The notes under the pieces are model-generated. The model searched no databases. It was not told the DNA's origin and saw only the letters and a list, made by a program, of their open reading frames with translations. The position numbers were made by a program, and so were the translations under genes. Below, one piece after another: positions 9,849-18,218 of a stretch of DNA of 64,000 nucleotides. Within the stretch, counting starts at the first letter, position 1, and every line of letters starts with the position of its first letter. This DNA comes from Alishewanella metallidurans. GTDB lineage: Bacteria; Pseudomonadota; Gammaproteobacteria; Enterobacterales; Alteromonadaceae. The stretch is taken from positions 372,001-436,000 of the forward strand of contig NZ_JALAHQ010000003.1 in the NCBI RefSeq assembly GCF_036983985.1, given 5' to 3'.

Positions 9849-9873
9849 CACCGCCGCGATAATCGCGGCGGTG
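9849..9873 (+). terminator. Strong hairpin after pilQ
   Basis: Perfect 11-bp GC-rich stem (9849-9859 with 9863-9873), loop TAA. It is not followed by a long T run, so it could be a weak terminator or an mRNA-stabilising hairpin between pilQ and aroK. Confidence 0.55.
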
Positions 9874-9993
9874 CGCTGTTTCAGAATTAGCTTGCTAACA
9901 AAAGGCTATTCCTGACATAATTCAGCGCTTCAAATTTTCGTGGGAGCCTTTTGGTCCTTGAATTCAACTTTTCACTGAGTTAGCTGATTAGTA

Positions 9994-10512
9994 ATGGCAG
10001 AAAAACGTAATATCTTCCTCGTTGGTCCAATGGGTGCAGGTAAAAGCACAATTGGACGACATCTCGCAGACATGCTTCACCTTGAGTTCTACGATTCAGA
10101 CCAAGAAATAGAGCGCCGTACCGGTGCAGATATTGCTTGGGTATTTGATCTAGAAGGTGAAGAAGGCTTCCGTGTACGTGAAGAAAATGTCATTCAGGAT
10201 CTAACCGAATTACAGGGTATAGTGCTGGCTACCGGAGGTGGTTCTGTGCTGAGTAAAGAAACCCGTAATCGTTTATCCGCCCGTGGTATCGTTGTGTATT
10301 TGGAGACACCAATAGAGAAACAGGTTGCTCGCACCCAGCGTGACAAGCGTAGGCCGTTATTGCAAACGGAAGAAGCGCCAAAAGAAGTACTAGAAAGATT
10401 GGCGGCTGAGCGTAATCCACTTTATGCTGAGATAGCCGACTTTACGGTACGCACAGATGAGCAAAGTGCTCGTGCTGTGGCAAGCCAAATTATTGACCAA
10501 GTAGGTTTTTAA
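9994..10512 (+). CDS. aroK: Shikimate kinase I
   Basis: Phosphorylates shikimate at the 3-hydroxyl in the aromatic amino acid pathway. It is 172 residues, the usual length. The Walker A loop GPMGAGKST is at residues 11-19. The shikimate-binding DSD-like segment (YDSDQEIERRTG), the GGG motif in VLATGGGSV and the lid arginines (RDKRRPLL) are all present. It is followed 24 bases later by aroB, the conserved aroK-aroB-damX-dam order. Confidence 0.97.
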   Translation: MAEKRNIFLVGPMGAGKSTIGRHLADMLHLEFYDSDQEIERRTGADIAWVFDLEGEEGFRVREENVIQDLTELQGIVLATGGGSVLSKETRNRLSARGIVVYLETPIEKQVARTQRDKRRPLLQTEEAPKEVLERLAAERNPLYAEIADFTVRTDEQSARAVASQIIDQVGF

Positions 10513-10536
10513 TTTAATTCTAATTGGGAGCTGCTG

Positions 10537-11607
10537 ATGCAAAAAGTTGACGTACAACTTGGCGAACGCAGCTACACCATTTCTATTGATAACAACTTTG
10601 CTAATCTTGCGCCGTCGTTGGCGGCAAGACAGCAAGTTGTGGTTATTTCAAATTCCACTGTAGCGTCACTATATTTAGCCGCAATACAGCCACTGTTTCC
10701 GGCGGCAAACGTACAGCATTTCTTAGTGCCCGATGGTGAAGAGTACAAAACGCTAAGCTCGTTTGAACAGGTACTGACGTTCTTACTGCAGCAGCATGTA
10801 TCTAGAGATGTATTACTGGTAGCTTTGGGTGGCGGCGTTATTGGTGATCTTACGGGTTTCGTTGCGGCGTGTTATCAGCGTGGTGTCGCATTTATACAAG
10901 TACCTACAACATTATTATCGCAAGTAGACTCTTCAGTGGGTGGTAAAACTGCGGTTAATCATTCGCTGGGTAAAAATATGATTGGCGTGTTTAACCAACC
11001 AGAGCAGGTATTAATTAACACTTCGGTTCTGTCTAGTTTACCCGCACGAGAATTTTCAGCTGGTATGGCCGAAGTCATTAAGTATGCCTTAATTAGCGAT
11101 ATAGATTTTTTCCATTGGCTGGTGCAGTATCAACGCCAGATAAAACAACTTGAGCCGGCTATCTTGGCGAAAATGATTGCGCATTGTTGCCAGATGAAGG
11201 CTGATATTGTCAGTCGTGATGAAACCGAGCAAGGTGAGCGGGCGCTACTCAATTTTGGTCATACCTTCGGTCATGCCATAGAAGCGTGGCTGGGTTATGG
11301 CCGCTGGTTACATGGCGAGGCGGTAGCCGTAGGTATGGTTATGGCATCTCAATTAGCACAAGCTCGTGGTAGTTTAACCGCCGAGCAGTTGCACCGTATT
11401 ATTAGCTTGTTGCAAGCATTCAATTTGCCAACACAGCCGCCTACGGCAATGAAAATAGCCGATTTTATTCCCTTTATGAAACGAGACAAAAAAGTACGCA
11501 ACGGCTGTATCCGTTTTGTCTTGCCAACGACATTTGGTCAAGTCGCTGTAGTTGACGATGTTATCGAAGCAGAATTGACAGAGGTATTTACCAATGGACA
11601 TTACTAA
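10537..11607 (+). CDS. aroB: 3-dehydroquinate synthase
   Basis: Converts DAHP to 3-dehydroquinate with catalytic NAD+ and a divalent metal, step two of the shikimate pathway. It is 356 residues. Visible are the PDGEEYKT loop, the NAD-binding GGGVIGDLTGF, PTTLLSQVDSSVGGKT, and metal-ligand histidines in NFGHTFGHAIE. GGGAG precedes the ATG. The end overlaps the start of damX by 14 bases. Confidence 0.97.
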   Translation: MQKVDVQLGERSYTISIDNNFANLAPSLAARQQVVVISNSTVASLYLAAIQPLFPAANVQHFLVPDGEEYKTLSSFEQVLTFLLQQHVSRDVLLVALGGGVIGDLTGFVAACYQRGVAFIQVPTTLLSQVDSSVGGKTAVNHSLGKNMIGVFNQPEQVLINTSVLSSLPAREFSAGMAEVIKYALISDIDFFHWLVQYQRQIKQLEPAILAKMIAHCCQMKADIVSRDETEQGERALLNFGHTFGHAIEAWLGYGRWLHGEAVAVGMVMASQLAQARGSLTAEQLHRIISLLQAFNLPTQPPTAMKIADFIPFMKRDKKVRNGCIRFVLPTTFGQVAVVDDVIEAELTEVFTNGHY

Positions 11608-12931
11608 TTTACAGCGACGTTTACCTGAACTTACGCATTTGTTACCGTCACAGCAAGAATGGATGGAACGGTTACTACTGCAATTAGCCTTTAATGACAA
11701 TAAACATATTTATATTGTTGGAGCTGATGGCAGTGGCAAGTCTACTTTAGCCATGAATATTGCTGAGCTCTTTTCTGAACAGCACAATATCGCGCTGTTA
11801 AATTCGACAGTTGAAGAAAGCCAGGTTCATGCCCAGCTGATGCAGCAATGGTTTAATTTACCCGCTGATCCTAATTCAGCATTGGTTGAACAAGTATTAG
11901 CCGCGTACCAGCAGCAGCCATTACTGGTTATTATTGATGACGCTGAACGATACTCCGCCGAGCTACTGCAGCAAATTAGCTTGCTGCCATGCCTGCAGTT
12001 TTGTTTTTCTGCAGATACCCAAGACAACGCGGCATTAACCTTAACAATAAACCGTATTTCTAGCGCAGATGCACAGCAACTGTTATCGCATGAAGAGTTA
12101 AATAGTATCGAGCTGGCAGAGCGGTTAGCCAACGCAAACGGCAATATGCACTTACTATTGTTGCCGGTTCGCCAAAGCTATAACGAGCGCGTAGTAGCAG
12201 ATAACACAACCGCATTAGTTAATAAAACGCCGCTTTATATTGCTATTGCAGCCGTGCTACTGGTTATTTTGTTATATATATTCTGGCCAAAGGCCGAAAA
12301 GCCCGTGCAAGAGATCCGTTATCCTGTTGCGCGCGATTTTGAAGCTAAACCTGTGCCTGTAGTGACTGAAACGCCACCAGCTGTGAACACCGAAGCCGAA
12401 CTTAGTAAAAATGAGCAGCAACCACTAGGCTTAGATGTTAGCGAGCCAGTCCAAACTGAACTAGCTGAAGCAACAAAAAGCAATACATCAAGCATTGCTG
12501 AAGCAAAACCGGTTGCTGACGCTAAACTGGACGCTGGCGCTAGCGTAAAGCCAGAAGTTGCGCCGGTACAAGCTGTTGATACGCCTGTAGTTGAGAATAC
12601 TAGTGCAGAGCCAGTATATGCTTATGATGAAGCTCTGCTGCTGAAAATGCCAAAAAATCAGCTAGCGGTGCAGTTAGCCGTGCTATCTAGTGCCGCAGCC
12701 CTGCAACGCTTTAAGAAAACCTATCCGCAATTAACCACATTAAGTTATCAACGTAACTGGCAGGGTAAAATGCAGTTGGTGATATTATTGGCACCCTTTG
12801 CAGATGCTGCATCGGCTAAAGCGCAACTGAAGCAGCTACCTGAGGCACTGCGCGCCACCGGTCCGTTCGTTAAAGTATTACAATCGGTACAAACCGAGAT
12901 AAAAGCACGACAGTATAGTGCGCAGGATTAA
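11594..12931 (+). CDS. damX: DamX-like cell division protein (AAA ATPase, membrane anchor, SPOR domain)
   Basis: SPOR-domain protein expected to localise to the septal ring by binding denuded glycan. It is 445 residues. An N-terminal P-loop ATPase-like domain has Walker A GADGSGKST (43-51) and Walker B-like LLVIIDDAE. A single membrane helix lies at about 212-230, then an alanine/proline/valine-rich periplasmic linker, and a C-terminal SPOR domain at about 355-430 (LAVQLAVLSS...). The architecture and the place between aroB and dam fit DamX. Its ATPase role is not established. Confidence 0.9.
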   Translation: MDITNLQRRLPELTHLLPSQQEWMERLLLQLAFNDNKHIYIVGADGSGKSTLAMNIAELFSEQHNIALLNSTVEESQVHAQLMQQWFNLPADPNSALVEQVLAAYQQQPLLVIIDDAERYSAELLQQISLLPCLQFCFSADTQDNAALTLTINRISSADAQQLLSHEELNSIELAERLANANGNMHLLLLPVRQSYNERVVADNTTALVNKTPLYIAIAAVLLVILLYIFWPKAEKPVQEIRYPVARDFEAKPVPVVTETPPAVNTEAELSKNEQQPLGLDVSEPVQTELAEATKSNTSSIAEAKPVADAKLDAGASVKPEVAPVQAVDTPVVENTSAEPVYAYDEALLLKMPKNQLAVQLAVLSSAAALQRFKKTYPQLTTLSYQRNWQGKMQLVILLAPFADAASAKAQLKQLPEALRATGPFVKVLQSVQTEIKARQYSAQD

Positions 12932-12940
12932 GCATTAAAT

Positions 12941-13813
12941 ATGGCTGCTAAGCAAAAAAGTCGCGCTTTTTTAAAATGGGCTGGCGGAAAATATAATCTC
13001 ATCCCTGCACTATCTGGCCATTTACCGGCTAGTGACTTGCTAATAGAGCCGTTCGTTGGTGCCGGCTCAGTTTTTTTAAATACAGATTATTCACGCTACC
13101 AACTAAATGATATTAACGCTGATTTAATCGGGTTATATCAACTACTAAAAACGCAGTATGAAAGCGTTATTGCCGATGCCAGAAATTTATTTACACCGCA
13201 AACTAACCAGCGTGATGCCTACTTGCAATTCCGGCTACAATTTAACCAGAGCAGTGATAGTTATGAGCGGGCACTATTATTTTTGTATTTGAATCGGCAT
13301 GGCTACAACGGCCTGTGTCGTTATAATTTATCGGGTAAATTTAACGTGCCATTTGGCAGTTATAAAAAGCCATACTTTCCTGAAGCAGAGTTGTATTTTT
13401 TTGCTGAAAAAGCACAAAAAGCAGAGTTTAGCTGCACTGGCTACGAGCAAATAATGCAGCAAGCTAAAACCGGTGATGTAATTTATTGCGATCCGCCTTA
13501 TGTGCCCTTAAGTAAGACCGCTAGCTTTACCAGCTATGCGCGCCAAGGCTTTGACTTAGATGACCAAGCGCAGCTAGCTAATTTAGCTGAGCAAGCGCAA
13601 CAGCGCGGCGTAGCGGTAGTAATAAGTAACCATGACACCACTTGGACCCGGAAAATTTATCAGCAAGCGGTGTTACATAGCTTGCAAGTTAATCGTTCGA
13701 TTAGCCAAAAAGGTGCGAGCAGGGGTAAGGTGGCGGAATTATTTGCCGTGTATCAAGCTATGCTAGTGCCCATGACACCAAAGCTAGCAGTGTTGCGACA
13801 AAAAGTAGGGTAA
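12941..13813 (+). CDS. dam: DNA adenine methylase (GATC)
   Basis: Transfers methyl from SAM to N6 of adenine in GATC, serving mismatch repair strand choice and replication timing. It is 290 residues. Motifs seen are KWAGGKYNL (12-20), the SAM-binding FVGAGSVF (38-45) and the catalytic DPPY (184-187). The gap to damX is 9 bases. Its last 56 bases overlap, on the opposite strand, the end of the small DUF2970 gene. The C-terminal tail beyond about residue 270 is probably variable. Confidence 0.96.
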   Translation: MAAKQKSRAFLKWAGGKYNLIPALSGHLPASDLLIEPFVGAGSVFLNTDYSRYQLNDINADLIGLYQLLKTQYESVIADARNLFTPQTNQRDAYLQFRLQFNQSSDSYERALLFLYLNRHGYNGLCRYNLSGKFNVPFGSYKKPYFPEAELYFFAEKAQKAEFSCTGYEQIMQQAKTGDVIYCDPPYVPLSKTASFTSYARQGFDLDDQAQLANLAEQAQQRGVAVVISNHDTTWTRKIYQQAVLHSLQVNRSISQKGASRGKVAELFAVYQAMLVPMTPKLAVLRQKVG

Positions 13814-13952
13814 ATAGAATACCGACCACAATGTAGGGCAATGGCCCGCTAGCGGAGAAATCTTGTTGACGTTGTTGTTCCGATTGCACACCAATCATGG
13901 CACCAAATACGGCTTTAATAACTTGCCTAAACTTGGTTTTTTGCTCTGGCAT
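13758..13952 (-). CDS. DUF2970 family small membrane protein
   Basis: 64 residues. The soluble N-terminal part FRQVIKAVFGAMIGVQSEQ and the following RQQDF match the DUF2970 pattern as I know it (an FFGVQ-like element and a conserved acid/aromatic pair). A single hydrophobic helix covers about 41-61. Function is unknown for the family. The start ATG shares one base with the stop of the upstream small gene (TAATG), so the pair is probably translated together. The last 56 bases are antisense to the end of dam. Confidence 0.8.
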   Translation of the reverse strand: MPEQKTKFRQVIKAVFGAMIGVQSEQQRQQDFSASGPLPYIVVGILFTLLFVATLLALVSWALA

Positions 13953-14209
13953 TAATTTGCCTTAGCGGGAGATAATCTAGTGAGCAGCTCTAGTAAATCA
14001 ACAAAATGGAACTGTGTAGAGCGACTTTTTCCCTGAAACCAACTAAACCAACTTTGCTGGTTAGCATTAACGCATTGAGGTGCGGTGCTTACATCTGCAA
14101 TAGTTTGGCATTTATTGTTGGTATGCACGGCAGGTAACATAAGACCAACAGTACCGGCAATAATGCCAGTTGAAATTAGTGCCGCTTTTAATGGCTTTGT
14201 AAATTTCAT
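13952..14209 (-). CDS. Small exported or membrane-anchored hypothetical protein
   Basis: 85 residues from the ATG at 14207-14209, chosen because a GGATC stretch lies just upstream and the residues that follow form an N-terminal signal or anchor (KFTKPLK then a hydrophobic run to about residue 26). A start 14 codons further out is possible but would put charged residues before the signal. Two cysteines follow the signal (NNKC and PQC), which could form a disulfide. I do not recognise the family. The gene is coupled to the DUF2970 gene by a TAATG overlap. Confidence 0.6.
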   Translation of the reverse strand: MKFTKPLKAALISTGIIAGTVGLMLPAVHTNNKCQTIADVSTAPQCVNANQQSWFSWFQGKSRSTQFHFVDLLELLTRLSPAKAN

Positions 14210-14387
14210 GTTAGATCCGTTTAACTTTATATTGGCTAGATAATAAAACAATTGAACTATTGATTCAAGCTGATTGTTTCTTCGCCATCTGGCGTTGGTG
14301 TTGCGATATTATTCTACTGCCACTTGTCGTGCTTTTTTTACTCAAATTCAGTAACATCAGCATTCTACTTATCTTTGGAATCATATT

Positions 14388-15065
14388 ATGCAACCTTATT
14401 TGATTGCGCCTTCAATACTATCAGCAGATTTTGCCCGGTTAGGTGACGATGTTGCCGCTGTGCTTAATGCCGGCGCGGATGTAGTGCATTTTGATGTAAT
14501 GGACAATCACTATGTACCTAATTTGACGATGGGGCCAATGGTGTGTCAAGCATTGAGAAATTATGGTATCACCGCACCGATAGACGTACATTTGATGGTA
14601 GAACCGGTTGACGCCTTAGTGCCACAGTTTGCCTCTGCAGGTGCTAGTATCATTACGTTTCATCCAGAAGCGTCTCGGCATGTTGATCGCACCTTGCAAC
14701 TGATTAAACAGCACGGCTGTCAAGCAGGCTTAGTGTTTAACCCTGCTACGCCATTAAGTTATCTCGATTATGTGTTAGATAAAGTTGATGTTGTTTTACT
14801 AATGTCAGTAAACCCGGGTTTTGGCGGGCAAAAGTTTATTCCGGCAACGTTAGATAAGCTTGCTGCAGCACGGCGTATTATCGACCAAAGCAGCTTACCA
14901 ATTCGTTTAGAAATAGACGGTGGAGTTAATGTCGATAATATTGCAGATATTGCCGCCGCCGGAGCCGATATGTTTGTCGCTGGTTCGGCAATTTTTAATG
15001 CCCCAGATTATGCGCAGGTGATAACTCAGATGCGGCAACGACTGGCAAAAGTAGCAACTAACTAG
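14388..15065 (+). CDS. rpe: Ribulose-phosphate 3-epimerase
   Basis: Interconverts ribulose 5-phosphate and xylulose 5-phosphate in the pentose phosphate pathway. It is 225 residues, a complete TIM barrel. Family signatures seen are APSILSADFARLG, the metal site region HFDVMDNHYVPN, MSVNPGFGGQKF and the phosphate loop around EIDGGVN. In E. coli the order is dam-rpe-gph-trpS; here gph is absent between rpe and trpS. Confidence 0.97.
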   Translation: MQPYLIAPSILSADFARLGDDVAAVLNAGADVVHFDVMDNHYVPNLTMGPMVCQALRNYGITAPIDVHLMVEPVDALVPQFASAGASIITFHPEASRHVDRTLQLIKQHGCQAGLVFNPATPLSYLDYVLDKVDVVLLMSVNPGFGGQKFIPATLDKLAAARRIIDQSSLPIRLEIDGGVNVDNIADIAAAGADMFVAGSAIFNAPDYAQVITQMRQRLAKVATN

Positions 15066-15097
15066 GCTTTTTTGCTGTTGCAAATAACTGCTTTAGT

Positions 15098-15103
15098 TAT
15101 AAT
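15098..15103 (+). promoter_or_regulatory. Probable -10 element upstream of trpS
   Basis: A perfect TATAAT, with a poor -35 candidate (CTGTTG) 17 bases upstream. It sits in the 103-base gap between rpe and trpS and would give a leader of about 60 bases. Confidence 0.4.
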
Positions 15104-15168
15104 GCAGCACATTAATTTTGTAAGTGCTGAAAACCTGTTAGCAGCACGATATTTAAATGGATTGAACT

Positions 15169-16173
15169 ATGAGCAGTAAGCCAATTGTGCTTAGCGGTGC
15201 ACAGCCTTCTGGGCAACTTACCATTGGTAATTATCTTGGTGCGCTTCGCCAGTGGGACAAAATGCAGGATGATTATAATTGTTTGTACTGCATCGTTGAT
15301 TTACACGCAATAACGGTACGACAAGAGCCGGCAGCCTTGCGCGCGGCATCGTTAGATAGCCTAGCGTTGTATTTAGCCTGTGGTATCGATCCAAAGCGCT
15401 CGTCAGTATTTATGCAATCGCACGTGCCTGAACACAGCCAATTAGCCTGGGTATTAAACTGCTATACCCAGTTTGGTGAATTAAGCCGCATGACGCAGTT
15501 TAAAGATAAATCAGAACGGCATACCCAGAATGTGAACGCCGGTTTGTTTACTTATCCGGTATTAATGGCGGCTGATATTTTATTGTATCAAGCCAATCAA
15601 ATTCCGGTTGGCCATGATCAAAAACAGCACCTTGAATTAGCGCGTGATGTCGCTTTGCGGTTTAATGCCTTGCATGGCGATATTTTTACCGTGCCAGAAC
15701 CCTTTATGCCGCCGGTTGCCGCACGGGTGATGAGTTTACAAGAACCAACCAAAAAGATGTCAAAGTCAGATGAAAATCCATGGAATTTCGTTGGCTTGCT
15801 TGAAGATCCTAAAATGATAAGCAAAAAATTCAAAAAAGCGATCACCGACTCTGAAGATCCGCCACGGGTTTATTTTGATATTGATGCTAAGCCCGGTGTA
15901 GCAAATTTATTGAGCATTTTAAGTGGTGTAACTGGCAAAGCCATTACTGCACTTGAGCGCGAATATGAAGGTAAAATGTACGGTCATTTAAAAGGTGATG
16001 TGGCTGATGCAGTAATTAGCTTGCTTGAGCCGGTACAAAAAACCTTTGCTGAATTACGTGCTGATCAAGTTACGTTAAATGCCGTAATGCGTTCAGGTGC
16101 AGAAAAAGCCCGAGAGCGAGCAGCAGTTACGCTGGCACGTGTAAATGACGCGGTAGGTTTTGTTGCCCCTTAA
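15169..16173 (+). CDS. trpS: Tryptophan--tRNA ligase
   Basis: Class I aminoacyl-tRNA synthetase charging tRNA-Trp. It is 334 residues, typical length. The HIGH-equivalent TIGN lies at 18-21 after the PSGQL loop; the KMSKS loop (KKMSKSDENP) is near residue 196. It is separated from pabA by 20 bases and may be co-transcribed with it. Confidence 0.98.
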   Translation: MSSKPIVLSGAQPSGQLTIGNYLGALRQWDKMQDDYNCLYCIVDLHAITVRQEPAALRAASLDSLALYLACGIDPKRSSVFMQSHVPEHSQLAWVLNCYTQFGELSRMTQFKDKSERHTQNVNAGLFTYPVLMAADILLYQANQIPVGHDQKQHLELARDVALRFNALHGDIFTVPEPFMPPVAARVMSLQEPTKKMSKSDENPWNFVGLLEDPKMISKKFKKAITDSEDPPRVYFDIDAKPGVANLLSILSGVTGKAITALEREYEGKMYGHLKGDVADAVISLLEPVQKTFAELRADQVTLNAVMRSGAEKARERAAVTLARVNDAVGFVAP

Positions 16174-16193
16174 ATTATCAGGCTAAACTTGCT

Positions 16194-16778
16194 ATGTTGC
16201 TGTTGATAGATAACTACGACTCTTTTACCTATAACCTAATGCAGTATTTTGCTGCGTTAGGGCAGCAGGTCATGGTGCGACGCAATGACGATATTAGCTT
16301 GACGCAAATTGCGCAGCTTGCACCAGAGTTTTTAGTTATTTCACCAGGGCCAAAAACGCCTGACGAAGCGGGCATTTCTTTACAGGCTATTGAAGCGTTC
16401 GCGGGCAAATTACCGATATTGGGTGTATGCCTTGGTCATCAAGCTATTGCTCAAGTATTTGGCGCAAAAGTAGTGCGGGCGCGCCAGGTGATGCACGGTA
16501 AAAATAGCTTAGTAACACACAATAACAAATCGGTATTTAAGGGCTTATCTAACCCGTTAGATGTTACGCGCTATCATTCGCTGGTGGTGCAACTAGACTC
16601 GATACCAACTGAATTAGAACTTACTGCATGGACAACCAATGCCGATAATAGCCTAAACGAGGTGATGGGTTTAGCTCACTCTAGTTTAGGTATTCACGGT
16701 GTACAATTTCATCCTGAAGCTATTTTAAGCCAGCAAGGTAAAGACTTATTGGCGAATTTTTTACAGTCTAGGGTATAA
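16194..16778 (+). CDS. pabA: Glutamine amidotransferase of para-aminobenzoate or anthranilate synthase
   Basis: Class I glutamine amidotransferase that delivers ammonia to chorismate for aminodeoxychorismate (folate) or anthranilate (tryptophan) synthesis. It is 194 residues. It starts LLLIDNYDSFTYNL; the nucleophile is Cys79 in GVCLGHQ, with partners His173 and Glu175 in FHPEA. Isolation from other trp genes favours the folate role, but in many relatives one subunit serves both, so trpG is also possible. Confidence 0.9.
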   Translation: MLLLIDNYDSFTYNLMQYFAALGQQVMVRRNDDISLTQIAQLAPEFLVISPGPKTPDEAGISLQAIEAFAGKLPILGVCLGHQAIAQVFGAKVVRARQVMHGKNSLVTHNNKSVFKGLSNPLDVTRYHSLVVQLDSIPTELELTAWTTNADNSLNEVMGLAHSSLGIHGVQFHPEAILSQQGKDLLANFLQSRV

Positions 16779-16816
16779 GTAGTAATTTATATGCCGCACA
16801 AGGATAACGACTAAAC

Positions 16817-17947
16817 GTGATAAACTCTGGGCCGAACGTAACCGACAACCTAAGCCAACGGTTTTTCGATCAGCTAGTGGGTGTTAACCCCGATAGCCAA
16901 AGGTTGGGGTATCAAGTTCGCGCCGGACAAGCAACTGGCGAGCGAACCTTGCTTGCCATTGAAGCTAAAGCTGAGCAGTTGCGTATGGCGGGTGTAAAAG
17001 CAAAGGCGCAGTTTACCGAGTTTGCTCAGGCAAATTTACACGAAGAAGTTGCCGATGAATTAGTACGAAAACTACATAATATTGATCATGTAACAGCGTC
17101 CTTGTTCGACCCAACAGCCGAGTTTTATCAACTACTTGATGCCTTAAGCACACGAGCTATTACCGTTAATAAGCTAGACCCGCTGATTTCTTGCGTAACT
17201 TGGCTATGCGAAGACTTGCTAAAGTTAGTTAATCAATCACAGTATCGTGGTCGGACATCGTCAGGTGCCATCGTAAAAGATATTAAAATCGCCGTGCGCT
17301 TTTTGGGTGTAGAAAGTTTACAGTTGATTGTGCCGGTATACGCCATGCGACGCATGATGCCACATTCAACCGACCCTTTTACGTTGTTAAAAAATAAACT
17401 GTGGGATTACTCTCTAGCCGTAGCTATTGCAGCTAAACGCCTAGCTGAAAATAGCGCAGAGCATCCTTATAATGCATTTTGTATTGGCTTATTTCATACC
17501 TTAGGCCACGCTGTGGTGACAAGAAACTATCTACGGACTTACCAACAAGTAAGACAAAACCAATTGTTACAAGCCCGCACCAGTCGCGATGTGCAATTGA
17601 CAGATGCACTGGATGTGTTAGAGCCTGATGCCAGCTTTTTATGCGAAAGTATGCAAGAGTTCGCGGCCGTGCTTAGTGCTGATATTACGTCACGTTGGCA
17701 GCTGCAAACCTTACCATTGTGTCAAACGCTTGATCAGCTTGCTGAAGGGGTTGGTTATAACGGTAGTAGCCCGTTAACTCGTTTGCTGCAACAAGCACAA
17801 ACTTTTGTGCAATGGCAGGCGTTAAAGCAGCAAAATAAGATCAGCGATGATGAAAGCAAACAGTGGTTTAACCGTGTTCAATTAACTAATGAGAGCTTTA
17901 GTCTACTAAAGCAAACCAATTTAAGGCGTCTTGGCATCGATATTTAA
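16817..17947 (+). CDS. HDOD domain protein
   Basis: 376 residues, no signal peptide or membrane helix. The central part (IKDIKIAVRFLGVESLQLIVPVYA-like region, near residues 155-190, and the AIAAKRLAENS / GLFHTLGH stretch) fits an HDOD domain. HDOD domains are HD-related helical domains, usually without metal-dependent phosphohydrolase activity, that occur in signalling proteins. The start is GTG at 16817 after AAGGA at an unusually long distance. No partner domain is recognised; role unknown. Confidence 0.7.
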   Translation: MINSGPNVTDNLSQRFFDQLVGVNPDSQRLGYQVRAGQATGERTLLAIEAKAEQLRMAGVKAKAQFTEFAQANLHEEVADELVRKLHNIDHVTASLFDPTAEFYQLLDALSTRAITVNKLDPLISCVTWLCEDLLKLVNQSQYRGRTSSGAIVKDIKIAVRFLGVESLQLIVPVYAMRRMMPHSTDPFTLLKNKLWDYSLAVAIAAKRLAENSAEHPYNAFCIGLFHTLGHAVVTRNYLRTYQQVRQNQLLQARTSRDVQLTDALDVLEPDASFLCESMQEFAAVLSADITSRWQLQTLPLCQTLDQLAEGVGYNGSSPLTRLLQQAQTFVQWQALKQQNKISDDESKQWFNRVQLTNESFSLLKQTNLRRLGIDI

Positions 17948-18133
17948 AAAAATATCACGCCATAATCATGCACTTTTTATAAAACATCAGGTTTTAAGCC
18001 GGTATTCATGCAAATACCTGTAGTAGCCTTAGGCAAGTAAATGCAGCTCGCTCTAAATAGCCTATCTATACCTGCTTACTTATTCAGTAAGTATGCAAAT
18101 CTATCCGTAACCCCTGTCATTTCTATATTTACG

Positions 18134-18152
18134 GTCTTGCCGCAGGCAAGAC
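18134..18152 (+). promoter_or_regulatory. Hairpin in the leader region of argD
   Basis: Perfect 8-bp stem GTCTTGCC/GGCAAGAC with a 3-base loop, about 67 bases before the argD start. No T run follows. The rest of the 271-base gap between the HDOD gene and argD holds a possible 39-codon ORF (18041-18160) and repeated ATGCAAAT words, but no certain operator. Confidence 0.4.
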
Positions 18153-18218
18153 AGCCTTAGTTGGATCTGTAATAATGCCTGATAATAAAGCAATAACTAG
18201 ATAACAAAGGATCCTCGT

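Noticed and set aside
18001..18018. Inverted repeat GGTATT-N6-AATACC as an ArgR box for argD
   Set aside because: The arms do not match the TGAAT/ATTCA-type ARG box; kept only as an unexplained repeat.
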